Shown: one piece after another, positions 18,263 through 31,928 of the stretch | Position numbering within the stretch: the stretch's first letter is position 1 | Layout of the letters: each line of letters begins with the position of its first letter | DNA from: Aphrophora alni | Taxonomy: Eukaryota; Arthropoda; Insecta; Hemiptera; Aphrophoridae | NCBI GenBank assembly: GCA_963513935.1 | Contig: OY740768.1 | Span: 61,793,523 to 61,857,522 of the forward strand | Direction of reading: 5' to 3' | Length of the DNA stretch: 64,000 nt | Notes under the pieces: generated by a model | What the model was told of the DNA's origin: nothing | Databases searched by the model: none | Seen by the model: only the letters and a program-made list of their open reading frames with translations | Made by a program: the position numbers and the translations under genes

Positions 18263-20960
18263 GAATAATCTACTTCTAAATATAACTTGTACTGTTATAA
18301 AATAATGCTGCAATGATAACTCTAATAACATAGCTACAATAATAACGGTACCTCTAAAATGATTAAGCCTTACCTAATCCAACTTACAATTTTATATGAA
18401 TAATCTACTGCTCAATATAACTTATACTGTGATATACCAATGCTCCAATGATGACTCTAATATAACACCTACAATAATAACTGAACTTCTACAATGATTA
18501 AACCTTACCTAACCCATCTTACAATTTTATGAGTATAATCTACATCTCATTCTAACTTATACTGTAATATAACAATGCTCCAATAGTGACTCATGTAACA
18601 CAATCACACTATGAATGGTCTTTACAAAGTTAAAACCTTTCCTAACTCTCCTTACTACTTCACTACATTCACTAACCTCAAACTTTAACCATATATTGAG
18701 ACATAACTGCAAGAAGACATTGAATTTCGACCATTTTCCGACCATTTCTTACTCTGGTAACCACATAACTAAAATCATTTAATTCAGACTCTAACCTGAC
18801 TTTGGGACAAAACAATGTTACAATGTTGACTTAAGACACAACCACACTTAAACCTGGGTCTCTACTATTTTTTACCATTTCCTAAATTATATCACTATTT
18901 TACTATAATAATTTATTTCACACACAAACTTATACTTGGAGATAACAATATTCTAATGATGAATATTTGAACATAAGTACAGTTATACCACCGTCGCTAA
19001 TGGTCTTGTACCTTTCCTAACTATAATTATTATTTTTATACAATAATTTACCTCTCAATTTAATATATACTGCTGCACAACAATACACCAATATTGACTC
19101 TTAGGACACAACCATGCTTAAACTGCCATCTCAACTATTTTTAGACATTAAATAACTCGGCTGATTAAATTAGTAATAATTAAAGCCACACTATAACTTA
19201 TAACTGGTACATACCAATGTTCCAATAATCCGTGTTAGCACCAACCATACTTATACCCGCATCTGCAATGTCTAGACATTTCTTAATATTTTTTGTTATT
19301 TTAGTGTAATAATTAACCTCGCACTCTTAACTTGTACTGTTATATAACAACGCTCTTAGGAAACCACCACGTCATTTCTTCCTTTGTGTCAGCAAAGTTT
19401 TGAAGTGTCTTAAGTCAGGTTACTACTCTAATACAATAATCTATCACACGCTTACACTTACACTGAGACATACAATGAGCCAATTATGACACATAGGACA
19501 AAACCACATTTCTAACTATGTGTCTGGAATGCTTTGAAGTGCCTTAAGTCAGGTTACTAGTATACTAAAATAATCTATCTCACACTTAAACTTGCACTGA
19601 GACAAACAATGAGTCAATTATGACAAATATGACAAAACCACATTTCTAACTTTGTGTCAGCAATGTTTTGTAGTGTCCTAATTCAGGTTACTACAATAAT
19701 ACAATAATCTATCACACACTTAAACCTACACTGAGGCATACATTGATCCAAATATTACACATAGGACAGAACCACATTTCTACCTTTGTGTTAGTAATGT
19801 TTTGAAGTGTCCTAAGTCAGGTTACTACTATACTATAATAATCTATCTCACACTTTAACTTACACTAAGACATACAACGAGCCACACATACACATAGGAC
19901 AAAACCACATTTATACTTTAGTGTTTACATTTATTTAGATCTTCCCTATTCAGCACAATAATTTACTGCAATAACCCATATCACACAATCTACCTTATAC
20001 AAGGAGATAACAATTTTCCAATTATGGCGCTTAAGTTACAACCACGATTCGAACAGTGTCATTATTCATTTTAGAGAATCGCTAATCTTTCTTATTGGCT
20101 TACCTCACATTACAACTTAAACTAGCATATAAGTGTACCCCAATGATGACATTTAGGACACAAACACATTAGTACAGGGAACACTTCATTGGTTAGATAT
20201 TTTCTAAATGTGTATTCTACTTTACTGCAATAACTTAGTTTATACCTTAACCGCAAGCTGGGACATGAAAATACACCAATGATGAGTAGTACAACTACAC
20301 TTATACAAGCAACTTTACGTTTTTGAACTGTTTACTAACTCTACTTACACAAATTTATTACAATAATTTCCTCACATACGAGTAATAACTATTGCTGTAA
20401 CAAGAAACGCTCCAAGTGAAGACAATTGCTACAAAACAGCACTTATACCTGCGTCTCTACAATGTCTAACCATTCCTAAAATTGATTACTACATCATACA
20501 GGGAATTACAACATCCCAATCATGACCAAAAAGGGAATTAAATCTATTCTTCAAGGTTTTATCAGTTGTACCTTCATGTTATGCTCAATAAGGATAGAAT
20601 GTGACATAGATTATTGTAGTGAACTAGTAAGCATAGTTAAAAATTGTATAAACATTGTTGAGACACCGTTGATAGTGGGTCTCATCTTTGAAATTTTGTT
20701 ATGTTATGGTAAAATGTTAGAGTATAAGGTAATTTATTCAAGTAAAACAATAACCTGAGTTCTATATAATTTTACGAATAATAGAAACGCAGTTGAAAGT
20801 GTGATTGTGTAGAAAGAGATATCATTGGATCATTGTCATGTTCCAGTAACCTTTTACTGCGACATAACAAAAGATAACAGATAACCTTGGGACACAACAA
20901 CACTACAAACCTTGTTTCTTCAATAATTCTTACACCTTTTTCTAACCTATTACTACTTCA

Positions 20961-21820
20961 GTATATTAAGTTAGAGTGTTAGGTTAGTTATTAGGTTCTA
21001 TATTACGCCTTAACCTAGTAAAAACATGAAAGATAGAAGTAACAGACAATAACATTCAAGTGAAAACCCAAATTAAATACGACTTAATTAATACATTGGA
21101 ATAACGATTTGTTTATTGTGTAGTATTCCATGATGGTCATAAATATATAAGTTCTAAAAATATAGTATTATACGAACAATTTTGAAAATAATATTAATTA
21201 ATGCTGAAAGAATAACAGAAATATACCAAGGTCGTGGTTTGAGATTTATTTGTTTTAAACAGTAGATATTTGTCCGTCGGGAAAGATGTGTGGACCTTTT
21301 GGATAGGAGTCTAAGGCGAAAGACCATTACGGAACATCGCCTGTTGATTACTTAATTTCCTAAGACCACAAATAATAATAAAAATGGTATAAACGCTCAA
21401 TAAGTTCTATTTTAAGATGTTATTCATGTTGTTTTAGTACGGTTTTAACAATACTTCAAACAATTTTATTAGTAATTCAAATATCTATTTTCGAAATATT
21501 TAAACATGTGGTGGAATTCGTTTCTTAATAAACTTACGTAAAAAATTAGTAACGGGTTGCAAGTTTATAAAGAGTTATAATATTAACTATTCGTGGAGGA
21601 AAATGTAAACTATTTTATGAGCTACATAATTACAATTTATAACGAATTTTGTTTACAGAGTAATTTAGAGCCAAGTATTAAATATAAGCAAGGTATTGTT
21701 TTATTTTATAACTGAAGAAGGAGGCACTTACTTGATTATAGGAAATTGATTAACAGTTTACGTTAATATTGTGTGTGTGATGTAAGTTACTTATATATTC
21801 TGTTCTTATTTTATATTTAG
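20961..21820. other. Upstream region or intron of the serine protease exon
   Basis: AT-rich, no coding signal. Ends with the acceptor-like TTATTTTATATTTAG before the exon. Upstream exons of this gene were not found in the window. Confidence 0.5.
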
Positions 21821-22373
21821 ATGCACACATAGATACGACATTGCAGTTGTGAAGTTAGCTACACCACTTAAGTTCAGTGAAAAAATAGCCGCAATAAAAC
21901 TACCAAAACCAGTTACTCTAGGTAGGGATAACCTCGACAATACGTTTACATCAAAATTATTTAACAGTAATAAAGAGTGTTTAGTTTTAGGTTGGGGCTA
22001 TACTAGTCTACATGATGAAACAAAATTTCTTGAAGAAAAATTAAAGGTTGCTCAAGTCCCACTAATTGGACTTGATAATTGTGAAAGGGATTTATATATT
22101 AAAAAAGGTAGAAGAAGACATCGAATAAAAACGGACGTGTGTACCGATACGGACATTTGTTCCAAAAGTCGTAATGGTAAAACTGGCATTTGCCATGGGG
22201 ACAGTGGAGGTCCAATAATTTGTGACGGTGTACAGGTTGGGGTGTCCTCTTGGAGTAAACCATCTTGTATAGGACCACATTCTCCTAATATGTATACTAG
22301 GGTCGAAGTTTGTGTAAAATGGATAAGAGATATCATGTCTGGAAAAAACATTGAAGGACGCTACATGAAATAA
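21821..22373 (+). CDS. Serine protease (S1, chymotrypsin-like), terminal exon
   Basis: A single exon that opens after a pyrimidine-rich acceptor (TATATTTAG) and ends at TAA. It encodes the second half of an S1 protease domain: YDIAVVKL with catalytic Asp102, GWGYTS, then CHGDSGGPI with Ser195 and the C-terminal PNMYTRVEVCVKWIRDIM helix. The residue six before Ser195 (position 189, primary specificity pocket) is Gly, so trypsin-like specificity is not expected. No catalytic His is encoded here; that exon must lie upstream or is lost. An internal Met at 21849 is not a real start. Likely secreted. It belongs to the same family as the exons at 60 and 63 kb but cannot be the same gene, because those are downstream first exons. 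Confidence 0.9.
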
Positions 22374-23858
22374 GATAAGATTCAGAATTACTTCTCCGGA
22401 ATAAACAACATGTCTAGCATCAATAATTGTTTTCTAAAAAGTGAACAGAGGTTATGTTTATAAACTTATACACAATTATATCTCTACATGATAATATGTT
22501 TAAACGAATAAATGCTATAGTACATTTTAAATTGTTGCTTTTTACACATATATGTACAGTGAAATCGGAAAGTTCATCCGCAGTATGTTTTATTAGTTTG
22601 TATTATCGTTAATCGAACAAAAGATTTTAAATTAATGGTTAATTATTAGTTTACTAAAATATAATTACCTCACCATCATTACCTAAAGTATTGTTAATGT
22701 TAACCGCTATTTGTTAACAGGGTGCTACGATTTTAGTCATATTTGTCAAAATTATTCCGTATTGCTTGAGACATCTTAATTATTTACGTTCGGGCTTTTA
22801 CGAATCAGGTTTTGCTATTTCCTAGAAACAAAAATCAGGGATTGAAACTGCAGCAGAACATGGATGTTAGCTACGAAGCAAAATTACAACCATTTCTAAC
22901 ATTTTCCTACATAATCTAGTTGAAGAAGGTGTAGTGCGATGAGTTGGGCTCTCTTCCTCTATTCTGGTCTATTCTGGATATTGTTTCCATCAAATTATAA
23001 TATGAAAGTGCCCTTAGTTTGTAGTAGTGATGCTATGATGCCGATTAACATACATCGCTCACAAGCTAACTGTTGAGGAACTTTCCGATCCCACTGTGCA
23101 TTTCTCATAGTTTAAGTTCAAGCATTGAAATAAGATTTTTCCTAATTCCTTTCCTTAATTAATATAGGTTATCGTATAACATACATCAAGCCAAGTATAT
23201 TTAGGGCAAGACATTATCATGTACCTCCAAATCAAGACTTAAGGGGTTTACATATTTTACTAATTCTATAGTGAAATGTACATATTTCAGCAAAGATTTA
23301 GCATTTAAAATTTAATAAGACGCAAAACAAAAATTAATATAAATAAAATTCAATATTACTATTATAGTGTGGTCATTTTAATTGTTAACAAGAAATATCA
23401 GTGTACAATTTAAGGGAATCGAGTAGTCTCTATTAAATCAAAATTAAGTTATTGCTTGTTATTTTGTGCTAACCTTCAAAACTATTATCGACGTTAAAAT
23501 AATTGTAAAGATGAACAATATGCACTCAATAAAAATAATAAAGTTATTAAAACTACTGGTTCGTGAATTCAAACTTTGTGTCATGGTTTTAAATAGTCTG
23601 CAGTTTACCAGTTAGTTTAAATACCCTAATGTTTTCCAATTTAACAATTAATTATCAACGCAAAAAGTGTTGTTATGTTTATTTACACTCTACTTAATCT
23701 TCTCATTAATATTTTTCATATATTTTATAAACTGCCTGAACTACTACATACTAACCTCATGTATTATTGTTATTCCTTAATCATAATAAAATATAGTAGA
23801 CTTTCAGTACCTAAGTTTGAATAATTCGTTATGAGATGAGATGAATAACTAAATTACT

Positions 23859-23942
<84 letters not shown>

Positions 23943-26185
23943 GACTGTATATGTCAATTAAGATCATATTGGTTTCGGTAATAATTTATTGTTTAATGAA
24001 AAGTGAAAGCATTTCGGATTATTGTCTATGAGAATGGTTAATAAACAGATCTTTGAAATTACATAAACTGTTCCTTTTCCAGTTTGTAATAAAACTTATC
24101 CATTTAAAGATATAATAAAGAAAAAGTAAAAACTTAGGGTAGAATTGAAAAACACTTTGAAAAAACACATCTTAAGTTTGATTGTAGATAAATCCACCTT
24201 TAATGAAGACAGACGTCATTTTCATTCACAGAGCTAACCAAACACGATTAAAATATAAAATGAAAGTATCCAAATTACGTAAATCACACTAAATCTTACT
24301 ATATAATTATTAAAAAAGAAAAAAATCTATTTAATTTCATCTCTAAAAGAGGCCAATCTATTCGTTGTTCATTCTAGAAGGTTTTGGAATAATAGTTTCG
24401 GGTGATATAGAAAATTTACATTTTACATAGATCTTCCGGATACAGAAAATAAGATGAAACAAGTATTAAATAATACAAATTTACAACGGACACTCGTGTG
24501 ACAAATCTAATTTCCCCTGTTCAATTTATAAAGATACTTTTAAACAAGTTTTGTGTTATCTAAAAATAATAATTGTTTTGTGATACAATTTAAACATTTT
24601 ATTTTTAAATAGGCAATAATCTTTGCAGTAAAGCTTTTGTAATAAAACAAACAAAAAACACTTATTTATTACTAATTATAATTCTTTAAATACTATCAAT
24701 CCTATCACAAGTACTGGTACAACGCCAAATTAAATGAATCAAAACACAATATTTTGTAAATTCGACAATTACAGAGTGAATGCCATGCAGGAATACAGTA
24801 AATCTTATCTAAATGTAAAATGTCAGAATATCGTAAAATTCTTAATTTTTTTCCTTATTGTAATAAGAAATATAATAAATCATTCAAAAGGAAAATCGAA
24901 CTCAGAGTTCCAATGTGGTTTTAAGGAGAGTTTAATTTTTAAAAAAGGCAAAATACAGTGAAACACCTTGGTTACTGCAGTTTAATTGAATAAATTTATT
25001 TTATAAATTAGTAATATATATTTAGTACGCTAGGTTATCCTAACCTTTTAGTAAATGTTACTAACAAATCAATAAAGCAGAACTAATTATAAATGGCTGC
25101 AGCATGAAAACGTTTTTCAGTATTTCTGTCTTATCTAGACCGTAAATCAGTTAATACAAATCTCTTATTTTGCGTCACTATTTACCAACTAGATATATTG
25201 CTATCAAAATCGAATTTGTCAAAGAAGGTAACACATAAAAATACAGAATGAAACTTGTAAACTGTTAGTAAGATTTGTAAAAACTATGAAATATAATTTT
25301 TTTTCGAAGTTCCAAGACTTTACACAAAACGTAGACTAATAGGTGTCGTAAATAGTCGTAATAGATGATTCTAGACAAAATACCTAGTTCGTTAACCTCG
25401 CAGGGTATATATTCCCATCATGAACTAAAAAGAGGGCCAGTCAATTGAAATTTCATTTGAACCCAAACAGGTATAATTCCTTAAAAATGATGCATCGGCC
25501 GTTGTCTTAGTTTTTACTAACAACATATTGTCCAAATATTATAGTTTTAAAAATTTCTGAACTTAAAATATATGTTACTATTTTATATAAAAAAATAATA
25601 AAAAATTTAAACCTTGTTTGAAAAAGTTTAAGTATAATTTGTTTCAAAATTTTGATATCATATGGTATTGTGCCAGAAATTAAGTTATTAATAACAATTA
25701 TTATAACAACAACTGCATATATTTCATCCTTATAGCTAAGTACTTTGATAAATTAAAATTAAAATAGGTTCATTTTTTAACTTGGATACTATAAATTCAT
25801 AGCGGAATGTTTAGTTATTATGTGTTAATTAATATGAGTATTAATATGTCTAATTTTTATTTATATTTATTAATGACTTTGTTAAGTTAAGTATTATTAC
25901 TGTGTATGAGTGTAATTCTTAATTATGAATTTACGTTACATGATTTGAACGTGCAACCTTATCTAATAGTTGTACGAACATAAAGAAAAATAAATGTTTT
26001 CCAATGTATCTTGAAGGTGTAACCTTAACATACTTCTAAAATTTTAAAAGAAAATTCAAAAAAATTACTTGGGAGGAAATAAAAGACACGTTTACCACAG
26101 TTTTTACCCCTACACAGGAAAATTAAATGTTTTTAATGAAATTAAACAACCATGTACAATTTAAAACTAATCAGTTATTAAATAT
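22374..26185. other. Intergenic AT-rich DNA, no gene recognised
   Basis: Nothing with family resemblance; the 75-codon ORF at 24734-24961 looks random. Contains a (TA)n tract. Confidence 0.5.
23868..23939. repeat. (TA)n microsatellite
   Basis: About 35 perfect TA units. Confidence 0.98.
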
Positions 26186-27664
26186 TTGACGGACATTGAA
26201 TTTGACATAAAAAGAAACGCGATGCACTTGGAACAAGACGCCTATGTCAACATCCTTGAACGGAGTTCAATACTAAGCAAAACAGACAATTCAAAAGAAG
26301 TAAAATCCACAATAAAACAAAACTACGAAGTCTTTCGCCAAAGCCCAAATCACGAGGACAATCAAACTCTCCAAAATACAAATTTATTAAAAAAGCAATA
26401 AAGGTTTAGCAGTACATGTGACAGGTTTTCTGGGAAGTATTTATACACAAATATTATTAGACACAGTTTGTAAAAATGTCGTTTGTTAATGACAAATTAA
26501 AAAGGATTACTATACCACTAACGTCAAACAAAATAATTTTAACATCGGCGAATACACTCAAACAGTATTTAGTCAAAGACTTCGCCTGAGATATCTTATT
26601 TAGGGCAACTTACTAACTTACTTATATGTGAAAAACAGAACTAACTAAAAACACTTCAAATGGAATATGTTTTAAAAAAGTAAAAAAAAATAAAATTATA
26701 ATAATAAATACAAAATACATTTTTATCTATGAATACGAAAAATCAACCAATAAAAGACACAGTAGAGAATAAAATAGTCGTTATTGAATAGGTAAATGAA
26801 GAAGAGCTTACAGAGGCTAAAAGATTTATATAAACAAATACAAAACGTAAGATATACAAGAAGCAAACATCCCCTTATACTGAATCAAAATGAAAAACGA
26901 CACCCCAATTGCAATACTACCTATAGTTTAAGCCTAATGGAAAGACGAGAATTAGGCAGAGAAGTCAATAAACTTATAAAGGCAAAAGTCTTAGAAGATT
27001 CACAAAGTGCATTCGCAGCACCCGAATTCCTTGTGGAAAAAACCTGGAAACCAATGGAGAATGAAATGAAAATACAGAATTCAACATATTTCCATTATGT
27101 TAACTTGAGCCAATATAATATTTGACTTTTTGAGCACTGAAAAATATTTCTCTTCAATGGACATAAATCAAACATTTTCCATGAACCCATAGCTCAAGTA
27201 GATAGACAATAGACATCGTTCGTATACACAAGGGACTATTTCAACACACCGAACTCCCTAAGGGCGTGCGAAACTCTTTAAATTCTTTTCATAGAAGTAC
27301 GTACAGATTATTTGCTAGTTTACTACACCAAGGAATGGTTAAATGTATTGACGACTTAGTGACTAACAGCTCAACATTTGGAAATCAACAAGGGTCACTA
27401 TTCGAAGTTTTTCAAAGATTAGATTTATTAAATTTGAAACTGAACACTTTGAAATTCAATTTCTTTTGTATAATAATATAGATATTTTGGGTCATATAAT
27501 ATCCGTTGAAGGAATAAGTCAGTTGAATTTACGTTAGAAACTAATCTAAAAGCAATTAGGGATATTCCTAAGCCTACAACAAAAGACGTACGTAGTGTCC
27601 TGTTAGCACCTTCTTACTAAAGGAAATTTATACACACATTCAGGGACATAGCCAGACCACTTAC
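26186..27664 (+). pseudogene. Decayed Ty3/gypsy pol remnant
   Basis: Scattered frames preserve reverse transcriptase signatures: LMERRELGREVNKLIKAKVLEDSQSAFAAPEFLVEK in pieces (ERRELGREVNKLIKAKVLED, then AFAAPEFLVE), SSMDINQTFSM, a LPKGV segment, CIDDLV near the catalytic YxDD site, LGHIISVEGI and a thumb/connection HTFRDIARPLTEKL. Many stops and frameshifts; the first 71-codon ORF (26186-26401) is of uncertain origin. Not functional. It is joined at about 27665 to an unrelated transposase fragment. Confidence 0.75.
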
Positions 27665-28247
27665 AGAAAAACTTCTTCCAAACATACCATCAAGATCCGT
27701 GATTGTTATAGATAACGCTCCTTATCACAATGCACAAACAGACAAAGCACCCACTTCAAAAAGTAAAAAGCAAGATATGAAGGACTGGCTATCCAAACAC
27801 GAAATACCATTTTCTGACGAAATGCTGGTTCCAGAGTTGTACAAGCTTATGCTGCAGTACAAACCAAGATTTGTTCGTTATGAACTAGACGATTTACTAG
27901 CGAATACTGACCATGTTATTCTTCGTCTCCCCCCCCCCCTACCACCCAGACTTAAACCCAATAGAACTTATTTGGGCTGAAGTGAAAAATTACGTAGCTA
28001 GCATAAATATCAAATGTAGCTTCGAGAGCATCAAATCATTAGCAGAGGAAAAATTCAACCTCATTGGTGCAAAAGAATGGGAGAACAAGTGCGAGCATGT
28101 AAAAACTATTGAACACAAAATTTCGCTTCTGCTGAGCCGCGGATCGACGACCTAGTGGAATCGATGATTATATCGGTAGGAAACAGCGACAGCAGTGAGG
28201 AGGACGATGATGACGATGATTTTAGTGGCATTGAAGAGCTGGATTAA
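27665..28247 (+). pseudogene. DDE_3-type (Tc1/mariner superfamily) transposase C-terminal fragment
   Basis: VIVIDNAPYHN carries the second catalytic Asp, and PYHPDLNPIELIWAEVKN the third acidic residue with its usual context. Next come CEHVKTIEHK and an acidic C-terminus (DSSEEDDDDDD, ending at TAA 28245-28247). Three frames are needed: the first shift is at a run of C near 27930-27940 (homopolymer slippage), the second near 28110-28135. The N-terminal DNA-binding half and first Asp are missing. The fragment abuts a gypsy remnant, so it is a nested or chimeric remnant, inactive. Confidence 0.85.
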
Positions 28248-28602
28248 AATGTATGTAGACAATATTGTAAATCTACTTTTAGTATCACATTTTTTAGATG
28301 TTACCTTTACTAGTACTGATATTTCAAGGGACGTAAAACAAAAAAAAATATGTTTTTTTCCTACCCAGATAAGAAAGGATTTTTTTTTTTTACTTTATTA
28401 GTTTAAAGTTTTTTTTTATTTCCATGTAAACAGGTTACCAGTAATTTTCCTAAATAGCGTACCTTTATTTTTTCGTTTTCAGACTAAGGTAAAAAATAAA
28501 TTTTACCAATACACCAAATTAGTTTTGCCGAAAAAATTCCAACATAAGAACTTCAAACACAAATTAAATTAAGAGGAACAATAATGTTTATCTTTTATTT
28601 TA
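28248..28602. other. AT-rich spacer with T runs
   Basis: No gene or repeat recognised. Confidence 0.5.
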
Positions 28603-29659
28603 TCAACAATTAACGCCACAACTTTCCTCATTAAACGCAGAAGATTTCGATGTAAACATCATGTTTCTATGTGTACTACAAATCTTGTAAACTGTAATTA
28701 TGTCTCGCGAAAGGTAGACAAACATATTGGGTTGTGCTAGCCCTACTTTTACAGAACGGTTAGTAGCGTCAGAGCCGCGCGCACAGACAAATGGTTCCAC
28801 CAGTATTATTGTTTACAAGGGATGTTGGAGAATTCCGTGTTTGAATCATAACAGAACTGGTATGTCTCCTAACAATTGGTGGAGAGCGGATGCTCTTTCG
28901 GGGTGAGTTATTTTCCCCTGTTTGAATGGTATCTGTCACTAAGTCAGTCAATGACTCGTCCACTTTTTTTGTTTATTTTCAGAAGGAGGCGAATTGACAC
29001 CCATTAGTTGGTCAATATGCCTTCTCCATATTATACCAGATTTTACCCTTACTAAATACATTACTGTACTAATTTGCTTAACAACACTACCTCGTATCCA
29101 TTTGTCATTTAAACTATATTGTCTTTTTAATACTGATTGACTTACAAACAATTTTCGTGTTCCCGTTTCTCTAAAATAATGAGTTTGTTTTTCTTGATTT
29201 AACTCTACTGTTTTGGCAATATTAGGTCTAATTAAATCAAAACTTGTTTTTGTTGGTCGATTAAACATTAACTTAGCAGGCGTTTCTTGAGTTGTAACAT
29301 GAACTGAATTTCTGTAATTAAACAAACTTCTATACAATGCTAGTTTAGTATATATACCTTCTCTAAATGCACATTTTAATTTTGTTTTGACATACTTAAC
29401 AGAATTTTCTGCTAAACCATTAGATTGTGGGTGATATGGTGCAGAAATAGAATGTTTAATACCATTACATTTTACAAACTACTCAAACTCAAACGAATTG
29501 AAAGGCAGACAGTTGTATGTATGAATTACTTCCAGTAAACCACATATACTGAACAATTCCCTTAATTTATCTATTGTCTGACTAGCGGAAGTCGACTCTA
29601 CTTCAAAAACTTCTAACCATTTAGTATGTGAATCTACAACAATTAAATACATTTTCCCT

Positions 29660-30208
29660 TTAAATGGACCCACTACCATCCGCCAGATTTTCTATATCTG
29701 TATCTATATTTGGCCACCAAATATATGATCTCGCTACCGATTTCATTTTTACTATCCCTAGATGACTTGTGAGTAATTCATCTAATATGTATTTACGGAA
29801 TTTATTTGGAATAATTACTTTATAACCCCACATTATAGTTCCCTGTTCGATTGTTAATTCTTCCTTTCTTTTGAAATATGGACCTAATTCAGGATATTCT
29901 ACAGAAACATGATTCGGACATCCATACATTACATAATTATACACTTTTCTTAATACTATATCTTTTTGGGTTTCACATTTAATATCCTCACAAGTAATAG
30001 GTAATAAAATTTCTTTTCCATGATATAGATAAGTTCCTAACCAATCTAACTCTTTTTTATTGTCACCATGCTCGACTTTGAGCGGCAAACTTGATAATGC
30101 ATCTGCATTAGCATGTTTAGCAGATTGTACAAAACTATAGCCAGATAAAAACAAAGCATATCGTTGCAATCGACTTGCTGCAAAAGCAGGTAATCCCTTT
30201 TTGGACAT
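29660..30208 (-). pseudogene. Gypsy RNase H end and integrase zinc-binding segment
   Basis: 182-codon frame covering the end of RNase H (HANADALSSLP, the usual terminal motif) through the integrase N-terminal zinc domain (LLTSHLGIVKMKSVARSYIWWP). It breaks at 29660-29680, where the catalytic core continues in another frame. Part of the same dead element. Confidence 0.85.
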
Positions 30209-31379
30209 AAAAATACTTAATCATGGTTTATGATCTGTACATAAAATAAATTCTCTTCCCCATAAATATTGATTAAATTTCTTCACCCCATAAACCAAAC
30301 TCAAAGCTTCTTTATCAATTTGTGAATATACTTTCTCTGCCGTGGATAAAGTTCACGAAGCGTATGGTATCGGCCTCTCAACACTGTCTTTTCCAATAAT
30401 AGACTACACACAACCTAAACCGGTTGGTGATGCGTCACACGCCAATTTAATAGGTAATTCAGGATCATAATGCGCTAATACTTTAGAAGAAGCTAACAGT
30501 TTCTTGACTGTATTAAAAGCTTTTACACATTTTTCATCAAATTTAAACAATACATCCTTTTTAAGTAAATTATAAATAGGATTCAAAACACTTGACATAT
30601 TTGGCACAAATTTACCGTAATCATTAACTAATCCTAAAAATGATTTTACCTCTGTAACATTAGAAGGTGTTGGGGCGTCTAGCATAGCTTTAATTTTCGC
30701 TTCGGATGTGTGCAGACCTTCCATGTCGATAATAAATCCTAAATATTCTAATTTATCAGAGAAAAACTAACATTTTTTTTTCAATGTAAACCCTTTTTGG
30801 TTTAACCTATTACAAACTTCTTGTAACCTACTGAAATGTTGTTCAGTATTTTCAGCTGTTATCAATATATCGTCAAGGAAAGCTACAACACCTTGTAAAT
30901 CGTCTGCTCAATAACCCTTTGAAAAATTCCCGGTACAGAATTATTACCATATGGCATTTTTGTATACGCAAATAAACCTTTATGGGTGCTTATTGTACAA
31001 CATTTCTGTGATTCATTGTCAAGCGCTAGTTGCATATATGCTTGGCTTAAATCTGTTTGTAAAAACAATTTCCCCTTTTTCATACAAGCAAAAATATCCT
31101 CTATTCTTGGTACTGGATAACGATCTATTTCTAAAGATGGATTTAGAGTAACTTAAAAATCACCACAAATGCGTAATTTACCGTTTTTCTTTAAAACTGG
31201 AACTATTGGTGTTCCCCATTCAGAACTTTTTACAGGAATTAAGATTTTATCTTCTACTAATCGGTCTAACTCCGTTTCTACTTTACCTCTCATAGAAAAA
31301 GGTAAGGGTCTTGGTTTAAAATATTTAGGTCTAAAATTCTCTTTCAATTTCAAAGAAACAATTTCTGTTTTACATAAAC

Positions 31380-31928
31380 CTAATTTTTCAATAAATACGT
31401 CTGGTATTCCTTACATAATTTATTTACTAAATCTTTACGTTTAGCTTCATTTACAACTTTGTTTGGGTTTGACTGACCCAATACTCCTAACAATTTATTT
31501 TCAAAACAAATTTTTATTTCCAAGGTCTTTAACCAATCTCTGCCCATTAAAGGATGAGCCCCCCCCCTATTAATTACATACAAATCAAGCATTTTACCTA
31601 ATTTACCATGTTTAACATTAACCTTCAATTTTCCAGGTGGGACTATTTCTTCATTAGTATAAGAATTTAATTTTAAATCATTAGGATATAGTTTACAATT
31701 ACTAAGATTTCTCAAATAAAAGTTTTCATTCACTACAGTTACTGCAGATCCTGTATCTACTTCAAAAGAAATAACTTTACTCCCTACCATTACCTCAACT
31801 ATAATTGGCTCTACTTTAACTCTTTTTGTACTATTTTCATCCTCTACTTTAAACAGATTATTTAAATCATACACATCATCGTCTACATTTGACACTCTAT
31901 CTCTATCTAATTCTTGAGTATTTTTCAC
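31380..31928 (-). pseudogene. Gypsy aspartic protease segment
   Basis: 182-codon frame with EVDTGSAVTVVNENFY (catalytic DTG) and GRDWLKTLEI, the typical retropepsin C-terminal motif; part of the degenerate element above. It is one of the longest surviving frames. The RT begins in another frame at 31353. Confidence 0.85.

Larger units (their letters stand above)
15656..20960 (+). repeat. Degenerate ~135-bp satellite array
   Basis: Words such as AATAATCTACCTCTCA, AACTTATACTG, CAATGCTCCAATGATGAC, ACACAACCACACTTA and CATTTCCTAAC recur in order. In 17377-17800 the best-preserved monomers begin CCTTACCTAACCCATC at 17377, 17512, 17646 and 17781, a period of 134-135 bp. Elsewhere the monomers are strongly diverged. 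The array is interrupted by transposon tails at 17122-17213 and 17817-18262. Confidence 0.85.

Noticed and set aside
20522..20758. 78-codon ORF with hydrophobic ends
   Set aside because: Within degenerate satellite sequence; probably chance.
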